38,312 nt of DNA from a virus. Positions within the stretch are counted from its first letter, which is position 1, and every line of letters starts with the position of its first letter. The translations under genes were made by a program, and so were the position numbers. Of this stretch, positions 31,486-38,312 are shown in pieces. Location of the stretch: IMG/VR virus record IMGVR_UViG_3300028920_001368, positions 1 through 38,312 of that record; one strand, given 5' to 3'. The notes under the pieces are model-generated. The model saw nothing but the letters and a program-made list of their open reading frames with translations. It was not told the DNA's origin and ran no database searches.

Positions 31486-34400
31486 ATGAACGAAAAATAT
31501 TTAAAGGCTAAACAATTATATGAAGAATGGAATGCTCCTGAAAAATTAGCCATTCTTAATGAAGATGAAAAAAAACGATTAGCAAAAGTAAAAGAATATT
31601 TAGAGAATAATAAACCTACCATAGATGAATTTGATAAAGAACGCTATGAAAAAGCAGTTGAATTAAATAGCACATGGAGCGAACCTGGAAATTATCTTCG
31701 CTTAAATCAAGAACAAAAACAAAGATTGACAAAAGTAGAAAAGTATTTGAAAACCCATGAGCAAGCTTATCAAGAATTAACAACACCGGAAAAATTGGCA
31801 ACTGACCAGATGCCACTACAAGAGGGGAATAAAGAAAGCTGGTGGGATAAGGTTACAGGAATATTTAAAAAAAAAAAAGATGAAGAATTAATGAAAGAAG
31901 GAAACTTACAAGTTTCCCCTACAAATAATGAAAACATAGAATTGCCAAAAAAAGATTTTGTGCAGGGAACAAATGTTCCATATCCTGATACAAAAATTAA
32001 ACTGAAAGAAGAAAAGCCAAACATTCTAAAATCTTTGAAAAGCTCAGCTTATAATATTGTTGGTGGAACTTATGGATTAGGACAAATGGCAATTGATGGA
32101 ATCTATACAATTGGCGCAATTCCGCAAAATATATTAGCAAAAACTTTTAATATTGAAGAATTAGAAGCGAATCCAGAAAAGCTTTATGCTACTTTCCCCG
32201 TAATAAAAAAAGCTATAGATACAGCGTTGCCAGCAAATCAAGTATTAGAATCAGCAAAAAAAAATAGTGCTGTTCCATATTTTCAAAATGATTTAAAAGG
32301 ATTTTTAAAAGAAAAAGACTATTCTAATTTTGCCAAATTATTAGGCTATCAAGTACTTGAAAATTTACCTCAGCAAGCAATTATATGGGGAACTGCAATT
32401 GCTACCGGAAACCCAACCATCGGGACATTAACCATTAGCGGACAGGCAGCAGGTTCAAAATATATGACTATCAATAAAGATGTACGTGATTATAATAAAT
32501 TTGCAAATGCAGTTTCTACGGGAATGACTGAATATTTAACAGAAACTTATTTAGGTACTGTTCCTATATTGAAAGATTTAATGAAAGATAGGACAGGAAT
32601 TTTCAAACAAGGTTTTAGAGCAGCAATTAAAGATTATCTGAAAACTACAGGAAAAGCATTTACCGAAGAAGGACTTGAAGAAGCTGTTGCACAAATATCT
32701 GAAAACTTGATTGATATATTTTCCAATAATAGAGATGAATCCGGGAATTTACCTGGTGTATTTGACGGAGTTTTTGACGCTACATTAGTTGGAAGTATGA
32801 CAGGTGGTATTCTTGGAGCAAGCGGAACGGCTGTTAACCGATTCAATTCTAAACAAAGATTGAATAATCCGGTTATCGAAAAAGATAATCAGATTAAGAA
32901 CATTCCTGAAGAAGAAACACCACGTCAGCAAGCGGAAACAAAAGAAAACACCCCGTCAAGTAAACTTGACACCCCTCTACAAGAGGGGAATGAAAAACAA
33001 CCGCTTTACAAAATTGATGATAAAGAATATTCCAAAGAAGATTTTTTGCAGGAAATTGAGAAAATGGAAAATGATACTCCACCGATTACCATAGAAAATG
33101 ACGATGAAACAACAAAATTAGTTTATGATATGGTGAAAGGGAAGGAAAAAAGTAAAAAAACAAAAGCTAAAATAATTGATTTTGGCGAAAAAGTTTTAGG
33201 TATAGGTGATTTTGACCAAAAAATTGAACAATATGAAGCCATGCTTGAACAAAAAGGAAATAATGAACAAATAAAAGAATATTCGGTTTTTCAAAAAAGC
33301 TTACAGATATTACAGGAAAATGAGGATATACCAGAGGTATCTCAATTTTATCAATCTATAGAAAAATTCCCTTCTGATTTTAACACTATTTCAAAATTCA
33401 TAAAGATAATAAACGAAACCGCTGAAATTGTCAGAAATGCAAATAAAGGCGAAACAATACAACCATCTAAAGCAACCGTAAATGAGACAAAAGAATTACA
33501 AGAAATTATATACCATTTGCGTAATGAATTTGATTTAAGATACAAAAATAATCCAAAAGATAAAAGGCTTCCAATTATTGAAGATATTTTAGAACGACTT
33601 GACGATTTACAACGAAATGATGCACAAATTCCAAGAAGATTTGATATGTCTTTAGAAGAATATGCAAACAAATTAAAACCGACTTCCATATCTCAGCCAG
33701 AATCAACGAAAAAAGAAAAAGAAAGTAATAAGACTAAAAAGAAATTATCTGCCGAGAAAAACAACAAATCAAAGCCAAAATATGTAAAAACGTCAAACGG
33801 AGTATTCCAAGTAGAAAAAGAAACTGAAAACCGCTGGATTTTCACAAATGGAACGTTTGCCAACAAAAAAGCAAAAGGAAATTATGAAACAAATGAAGAA
33901 GCATATCGAAGAAGCAAAAACAGACGAGGAATAAAACGAACTAATAATACCAATCGAATTTCTTTAAAGAAAAAGAATATTGATGAGTTGCGAACTCCAT
34001 TTTTATCTCATTTTCTTTCTACCGGAATGCAAACGAATGATATTGATTTACAAAATTACATTGCCGGGATTATTCCCCTGTATAACAAAGAAGGTGTTGG
34101 ATTAGATAAAATTATTCATGAATTAGATAGGTTTTTCCCAGATTTAGACCAAGCTGTTCAAGGAGATATTGAAGCTTATAAAGATGGTTTGCTTGATGAT
34201 ATTAATCGTGTTTACAATTTAAAAGACAGAACTTGGGATGAAGAAGATATTGAATACATGAAAGGAATGGCAGAACAGCAACGGATTGACGAGGAAAACG
34301 AAAAAAAGAAACAAGACCTTTTAAAACAAACGAAAGAAATGATTGGTTCTGAATTTGATTTGAATGATAAGGTTACATGGGTTGATAAGGAATTTGGCGA

Positions 34401-37400
34401 AACTCATACCGGAATTGTGATTGAAAAAAATAATGATGGCGATGTTCGCATTCAAAATGATATTTCGCTACAAGTAGATGATTTTGAAACTCTTCCTGTT
34501 TTGAAAGTAGAAAAAGCGACTAAAGAAGAAGTGAAGGAGAAAAAGAAAGAAGCAAATATTAATCCTGAGCAAGAAGAGTATATTCCCCGTGATGATTGGG
34601 AGAATAATTTGATGAAAGCACGGGAATATGCTAAAAATTTATTATCGAGAGAAGAATTAGATATATTGGATTGGACAGATAAGGAAAATATAGTCGCTGC
34701 TATAAAAAACAAATTGAAAAAATCAAATGACCAATTTGTTGATGATAACAAAATGGAAGAAAAAGACCAGAATACACCGGAGCCAGACGATAAAAACAAG
34801 TTCGTGAAAAAAGGCGAGACATTAAATTTACTTGATACCCGAACTGAAGCTGAAAAAAAATATGATAGAGAATGGAGAGGATTAGAGCAAGGAGAAATAT
34901 TAGATACTCCGAAACAAACACCCCGTCCGCAAGCGGACACCCCTCTATCAGAGGGGAATTTAAAAAAAGACAGAGAGCTTACTGAAGCTGAATACATTGC
35001 AAAATACTCAAAGGGAAAACCTTTAAGTAAAGAATTATTGAAAGAAATTAAAGATAATTATGATAAACTCCATGATAAAAATGCACAATTAGATTTACTT
35101 GGTGAATTTGATAAAGATATTACAGAGCAAGATGAATTGTTCGATGAGAAAAAACCGCAAACATTAGCAACTTATTTAGAAAAGAAAATATTGAATGGCG
35201 AAATAACAGATAACCCAAAATTAGATAAAGCTGTAAGTGAATATCTTGGTGGAACAAAAGCAGAAGGCAAATATACTTCTCAAGATGCTTATAATGCAAT
35301 AGAAACCGCAGTAAATTCTATTTTATCAAAGGAAGAATATTCTATTTTATCTATTCCCGTGAAAGATGCATTAGCGATTATTGATAATTTAATGAGTAAA
35401 TTGCCGACACAAACCAATCGAACGCAGGAAAAGTCTGAACTTCAACAATTTAGCACTCCTCCCCAAATAGCATATTTAGCGGCAAAAGCATTGCAAGTAA
35501 ACAAGAACGACATAATATTAGAACCAAGCGCAGGAAATGGCGGATTAATTGCAATGCTGAAACCATTTGTAAAAATGATTTATGCTAATGAAATAGATAC
35601 TAACAGAGAAAAGAATTTACAAGAGCTTGGATTTAAAACAAGCAATGTAGATGCAATGCAATTGAATAATTTATTGCCGGATGCAATTAAACCCACAGCC
35701 ATAATTATGAATCCACCTTTTAGCAGTCAATTAGGAATTTCCCAAAACAGAAATCAAGTAGGGTACAGACATTTATTACAAGCATTAGCAAGATTAGAAA
35801 AAGGTGGAAGATTGGTTGCTATACTTGGAGAAGGAAGCGCATGGGGAAAACCTAAAGCAATGGAATTTTGGAATCGGCATTTTAAGAATGGAGATTATTA
35901 TTTACGAGCCAATATTGGAATTGATGGAAGCGAATATAGAAAATACGGAACGAATTTTGGTGTGCAACTTGTAATTATAGATAAATTATCTAAGACAGGA
36001 GATATTTTAAAAAGTAGAGACGGAAAAATTGAAAATTATTCTCCCGTATTAATAGGAGAATACAAAAGTATTGAGGAGGCTTTAAATGACATCGAAGCAA
36101 GAATCCCAAAAAGAACACAGCAAGATAATCGCAAAAATGAGAGACCTACTTCTGGAAATACAAGAGACAGAGGAAATAGCACCGGAAGCAATACCAGTGA
36201 TAGGATACCCATACGACCTGGAGGACGTACATCAGTGGACATACAACGAGAATCCGACAACGATACTAAAGGAAATAAACCGACTATACCCGGAAATCGT
36301 GAAGAAACTAAAAAACCAAACAACGACATTAACCAACGAGGAGAAAATAGAGATAGCAGGAATATTGGTGGAAATGTTTCTAATGTTGAAAAATTAGAAA
36401 TACAAAAAAAAATAAATGAAAATGAATCCGGTGGATATGTAGATTATTTTCCTGTAAAATTATCACAGGGGAAAAAGCATCCGGGAAAAATAGTAGAAAG
36501 CTCATCGTTATCAGCGGTAAAACCTCCCGATATTACTTACAAACCGTTATTACCCAAATCAACAATAGAAAGCGGTTCAATCAGCGATATTCAATTAGAA
36601 GCAATAACATACGCAGGGCAACGTCATTCAATGTTATTGCCAAATGGCAAGAGAGCAGGATTTTTTACGGGGGACGGCACAGGAATTGGAAAAGGAAGAA
36701 CACTTGCAGGGATTATTTTGGACAACTATAATCAAGGAAGAAAAAAAGCTTTATGGTTATCTGTTTCAAGAGATTTAGAAGCAGCGTCAAAAGATGATTT
36801 AGAAAGCATTGGAGCAAAACATATTCCAATTACATTTTTAGGCAATTACGATAAAAATATTGCTATAGATTTACCCGAAGGTGTTATTTTTTCCACTTAT
36901 AACACATTTATTCGAGGAATAAAAAATTATAAAGAATCAAGAGTTAAGCAAATAGTGGAATGGTTAGGAAATGATGGTGTTATCATCATGGATGAAGCTC
37001 ACAAACAAAAAAATCTTTTTGCAGGGGCAAGAGGTGAGCCAACCCAAACGGGATTATCTTGTCAAATGCTTGATGATAAATTACCTAAAGCAAGAATTGT
37101 ATATTCCAGCGCAACCGGAGCAACAAATATTCAAGACATAGGTTATGCAACCAGATTAGGATTGTGGGGCGAAGGTAGTCCCTTTAACGATTACCTTGAT
37201 TTTCTAAATAACATTGGCAACAGCGGACTTGGTGGATTAGAAATGATTTCCAGAGACATGAAGTCTTTGGGAATGTATTGTTCCAGAAGAATTAGTTATG
37301 AAGGAGTTGAATACAGAGAAACCATTCACGAACTTACTCCCAAACAAATAGAAATGTACAACGTAACCGCTAACGCATGGAGAGTAATTTTAGAAAATAT

Positions 37401-38312
37401 GAGTAATGTTATAACTGAAGTAATTGGTAGCGAGAAAAAAGGAACATTTTCAAAAGCAATTACAGCATATTGGGGCGCTCATCAAAGGTTTTATAAATCT
37501 TTCATAACAGCTCTAAAAGTACCTACAGCAATAAAAAAAATAGAATCCGAATTAAACAAAGGTCATTCTGTTGTACTATCTTTGCGTAAAACAAACGAAA
37601 CCGCTGTTACACATTCCGTAAGCAAGGCAATTCAAAACAAAGAGGATTTATCTGAAATAGATTTATCACCAAGAGAAATTATCGCACAATTTATTTTACA
37701 TTCCTTTCCTATTAATGCAGTAAGACAAGTACCCGGACCTAACGACAAGCTAATTGAAGAAATTATTCCTGACGTAATAGATAAAGAAGCACTTGCAAAA
37801 AGACAAGAATTATTAGACAGTTTGTCTAAAATAGATTTACCTGAAAATCCTTTGGACCAGATTATTGATTATTTTGAATTATACTCCTTACAAAAAAATG
37901 ATTCTACATTAAGAGTAGCTGAAATTACAGGAAGAAGTAAACGCATGGTAAAAGAAATTGCGAAAAATATCAATGGTAAATATGATTTTACCGGAAAAGT
38001 AGAATATAAATATCGCAAAGCCAAAGGAATTTCAAACAATAAAAAGAATTTGCATGAAATGGAACAATTTCAAAGCGGAAAAAAACGAATAGCCATTATT
38101 AGCGCAGCAGGTAGCACCGGAATAAGTTTACACTCTGATTTACGAGCAAAGAATCAGCAAAGAAGAGTTCACATTACCTTAGAATTGGATTGGAGCGCAG
38201 ATAATCAAATACAAGATTTTGGAAGAACACACAGAAGCAATCAAAAGCAACCGCCAATCTTTGACTTATTAGGCAGCAATATTGGTGGAGAAAAAAGATT
38301 TTTATCCACTAT
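31486..38312 (+). CDS. Giant DarB-like polyvalent protein: virion region, N6-adenine methyltransferase, strawberry-notch helicase (3' end cut)
   Basis: The frame is open from ATG 31486 to the window edge (2275 codons so far). In order: tandem helical repeats (about 1-105); a hydrophobic Gly/Ala-rich region (about 185-450) like those of ejected virion proteins; a long helical/low-complexity middle; an N6-adenine methyltransferase with EPSAGNG (1346-1352) and NPPF (1409-1412); a disordered linker (about 1535-1635) that also holds the +1 ORF 36086-36397; and an SF2 helicase of strawberry-notch type with GDGTGIGKG (1729-1737), DEAH (1836-1839), SSATGAT (1874-1880) and DFGRTHRSNQ (2244-2253). Methyltransferase plus Sno helicase in a >2200-residue virion protein is the plan of P1 DarB, which is co-injected with DNA and protects against type I restriction. 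Dispersed palindromes are translated at about 105-116, 488-502 and 1145-1159. Confidence 0.85.
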   Translation, partial: MNEKYLKAKQLYEEWNAPEKLAILNEDEKKRLAKVKEYLENNKPTIDEFDKERYEKAVELNSTWSEPGNYLRLNQEQKQRLTKVEKYLKTHEQAYQELTTPEKLATDQMPLQEGNKESWWDKVTGIFKKKKDEELMKEGNLQVSPTNNENIELPKKDFVQGTNVPYPDTKIKLKEEKPNILKSLKSSAYNIVGGTYGLGQMAIDGIYTIGAIPQNILAKTFNIEELEANPEKLYATFPVIKKAIDTALPANQVLESAKKNSAVPYFQNDLKGFLKEKDYSNFAKLLGYQVLENLPQQAIIWGTAIATGNPTIGTLTISGQAAGSKYMTINKDVRDYNKFANAVSTGMTEYLTETYLGTVPILKDLMKDRTGIFKQGFRAAIKDYLKTTGKAFTEEGLEEAVAQISENLIDIFSNNRDESGNLPGVFDGVFDATLVGSMTGGILGASGTAVNRFNSKQRLNNPVIEKDNQIKNIPEEETPRQQAETKENTPSSKLDTPLQEGNEKQPLYKIDDKEYSKEDFLQEIEKMENDTPPITIENDDETTKLVYDMVKGKEKSKKTKAKIIDFGEKVLGIGDFDQKIEQYEAMLEQKGNNEQIKEYSVFQKSLQILQENEDIPEVSQFYQSIEKFPSDFNTISKFIKIINETAEIVRNANKGETIQPSKATVNETKELQEIIYHLRNEFDLRYKNNPKDKRLPIIEDILERLDDLQRNDAQIPRRFDMSLEEYANKLKPTSISQPESTKKEKESNKTKKKLSAEKNNKSKPKYVKTSNGVFQVEKETENRWIFTNGTFANKKAKGNYETNEEAYRRSKNRRGIKRTNNTNRISLKKKNIDELRTPFLSHFLSTGMQTNDIDLQNYIAGIIPLYNKEGVGLDKIIHELDRFFPDLDQAVQGDIEAYKDGLLDDINRVYNLKDRTWDEEDIEYMKGMAEQQRIDEENEKKKQDLLKQTKEMIGSEFDLNDKVTWVDKEFGETHTGIVIEKNNDGDVRIQNDISLQVDDFETLPVLKVEKATKEEVKEKKKEANINPEQEEYIPRDDWENNLMKAREYAKNLLSREELDILDWTDKENIVAAIKNKLKKSNDQFVDDNKMEEKDQNTPEPDDKNKFVKKGETLNLLDTRTEAEKKYDREWRGLEQGEILDTPKQTPRPQADTPLSEGNLKKDRELTEAEYIAKYSKGKPLSKELLKEIKDNYDKLHDKNAQLDLLGEFDKDITEQDELFDEKKPQTLATYLEKKILNGEITDNPKLDKAVSEYLGGTKAEGKYTSQDAYNAIETAVNSILSKEEYSILSIPVKDALAIIDNLMSKLPTQTNRTQEKSELQQFSTPPQIAYLAAKALQVNKNDIILEPSAGNGGLIAMLKPFVKMIYANEIDTNREKNLQELGFKTSNVDAMQLNNLLPDAIKPTAIIMNPPFSSQLGISQNRNQVGYRHLLQALARLEKGGRLVAILGEGSAWGKPKAMEFWNRHFKNGDYYLRANIGIDGSEYRKYGTNFGVQLVIIDKLSKTGDILKSRDGKIENYSPVLIGEYKSIEEALNDIEARIPKRTQQDNRKNERPTSGNTRDRGNSTGSNTSDRIPIRPGGRTSVDIQRESDNDTKGNKPTIPGNREETKKPNNDINQRGENRDSRNIGGNVSNVEKLEIQKKINENESGGYVDYFPVKLSQGKKHPGKIVESSSLSAVKPPDITYKPLLPKSTIESGSISDIQLEAITYAGQRHSMLLPNGKRAGFFTGDGTGIGKGRTLAGIILDNYNQGRKKALWLSVSRDLEAASKDDLESIGAKHIPITFLGNYDKNIAIDLPEGVIFSTYNTFIRGIKNYKESRVKQIVEWLGNDGVIIMDEAHKQKNLFAGARGEPTQTGLSCQMLDDKLPKARIVYSSATGATNIQDIGYATRLGLWGEGSPFNDYLDFLNNIGNSGLGGLEMISRDMKSLGMYCSRRISYEGVEYRETIHELTPKQIEMYNVTANAWRVILENMSNVITEVIGSEKKGTFSKAITAYWGAHQRFYKSFITALKVPTAIKKIESELNKGHSVVLSLRKTNETAVTHSVSKAIQNKEDLSEIDLSPREIIAQFILHSFPINAVRQVPGPNDKLIEEIIPDVIDKEALAKRQELLDSLSKIDLPENPLDQIIDYFELYSLQKNDSTLRVAEITGRSKRMVKEIAKNINGKYDFTGKVEYKYRKAKGISNNKKNLHEMEQFQSGKKRIAIISAAGSTGISLHSDLRAKNQQRRVHITLELDWSADNQIQDFGRTHRSNQKQPPIFDLLGSNIGGEKRFLST
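31797..31830 (+). repeat. Dispersed palindromes III plus half of I, in coding sequence
   Basis: GGCAACTGACCAGATGCC, matching the type III copy at 23404, runs directly into CTACAAGAGGGGAAT, the end of type I. Translated in frame as ATDQMPLQEGN; the 23381 mini-ORF reads ATDQLP from the same element. Confidence 0.65.
32948..32992 (+). repeat. Dispersed palindrome type I, in-frame in giant gene
   Basis: ACACCCCG-TCAAGTaaACTTGA-CACCCCTCTacAAGAGGGGAAT. The first stem is TCAAGT/ACTTGA, unlike TCCGC/GCGGA elsewhere but fully paired. Translated as NTPSSKLDTPLQEGN in a low-complexity linker. Confidence 0.8.
34918..34960 (+). repeat. Dispersed palindrome type I, in-frame in giant gene
   Basis: ACACCCCG-TCCGCaaGCGGA-CACCCCTCTatcAGAGGGGAATT, almost identical to the intergenic copy at 23430. 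Translated as TPRPQADTPLSEGN in a linker before the methyltransferase region. Confidence 0.8.
36086..36397 (+). CDS. Candidate overprinted gene inside DarB-like gene (+1 frame)
   Basis: A 103-codon ORF inside the giant gene with GAGGAGG six bases before ATG 36086, one of the best SD sites in the window. The product looks like a folded, amphipathic-helical protein (IIAKMRDLLLEIQETEEIAP; VHQWTYNENPTTILKEINRL; EEKIEIAGILVEMFLMLKN). Over the same bases the giant protein is a low-complexity linker rich in R, N, G, T, D and S. That is the pattern expected when a new frame constrains DNA over a tolerant linker. Codon use differs from neighbours (ATA dominates isoleucine, ATT absent). Function unknown. 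Confidence 0.55.
   Translation: MTSKQESQKEHSKIIAKMRDLLLEIQETEEIAPEAIPVIGYPYDLEDVHQWTYNENPTTILKEINRLYPEIVKKLKNQTTTLTNEEKIEIAGILVEMFLMLKN

Larger units (their letters stand above)
1..38312. mobile_element. Phage or prophage genome segment (podovirus-like)
   Basis: The whole window reads as phage DNA. It holds an endolysin, primase-helicase, DNA methyltransferases, KilA-C antirepressor, YopX protein, two tyrosine recombinases, small and large terminase, portal, scaffold, capsid, connector/tail and ejection-type genes, with almost no non-coding DNA outside short control regions. No host housekeeping gene is visible and both ends cut genes, so neither attachment site nor genome terminus can be placed. 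A temperate life style is inferred from the recombinases and antirepressor; no clear CI-type repressor was recognised. Confidence 0.93.

Noticed and set aside
34452-34997. 181-codon minus-strand ORF opposite the giant gene
   Set aside because: Serine/phenylalanine-rich product typical of the antisense of lysine/glutamate-rich coding DNA; no SD, and it runs across a repeat.
31486-38312. Stand-alone type IIG restriction-modification enzyme
   Set aside because: The methyltransferase is followed by a strawberry-notch helicase rather than a nuclease/target recognition pair, and the N-terminus is virion-like; DarB-type protein fits better.

Overview
The window is one continuous stretch of a low-GC, double-stranded DNA phage (or prophage) genome from a bacterium I cannot name. 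Standard code, strong Shine-Dalgarno (SD) sites before most starts, tight ATGA/TAATG overlaps and the gene order (small early genes, replication, recombinases, terminase, portal, scaffold, capsid, connector/tail, ejection proteins) all point to a short-tailed (podovirus-like) phage. The portal looks P22-like and the capsid looks N4-gp56-like. CCCCTC..GAGGGG and GGACAGGT..ACCTGTCC intergenic palindromes resemble repeats I associate with the Bacteroidota/FCB side of the tree, but that is a weak host clue. No rRNA, tRNA or CRISPR array was seen.

Layout. (1) 1-11787, plus strand: early/accessory genes. A cut coiled-coil gene, an M15-type endolysin with a small membrane protein, an adenine methyltransferase, a short stretch with cassette-boundary-like palindromes, a CHC2/Toprim primase-helicase, a C5 cytosine methyltransferase carrying a second long reading frame, an AGACA/TGTCT motif cluster, a KilA-C antirepressor, a YopX protein and a minimal tyrosine recombinase. 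(2) 11827-14005, minus strand: a second minimal tyrosine recombinase downstream of a KGG-type basic protein and five small genes joined by near-identical junctions. (3) 14006-14514 and 15007-15507: two control regions around the small terminase gene, sharing operator-like palindromes. (4) 14515-38312, plus strand: small and large terminase, portal, scaffold, major capsid, repeat-domain decoration/fibre protein, connector and stabilisation-type proteins, a membrane/coiled-coil protein, an ejection-type protein and finally a giant gene (at least 2275 codons, running off the right edge).

The giant protein joins an N-terminal virion/ejection-like region, an N6-adenine methyltransferase and a strawberry-notch-type SF2 helicase. 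This is the plan of P1 DarB and other 'polyvalent' proteins thought to be injected with phage DNA to protect it. With two stand-alone DNA methyltransferases the phage appears heavily equipped against restriction.

Most interesting: two candidate overprinted genes (8098-8868 inside the C5 methyltransferase; 36086-36397 inside the DarB-like gene), each in the +1 frame with its own SD-ATG; families of dispersed palindromes whose stems co-vary, which sit between late genes and are also translated inside genes; mini-ORFs made from these palindromes that link the stop of one structural gene to the start of the next; attC-like structured boundaries; and a TTAGC-N5-GCTAA palindrome present three times at likely control points.
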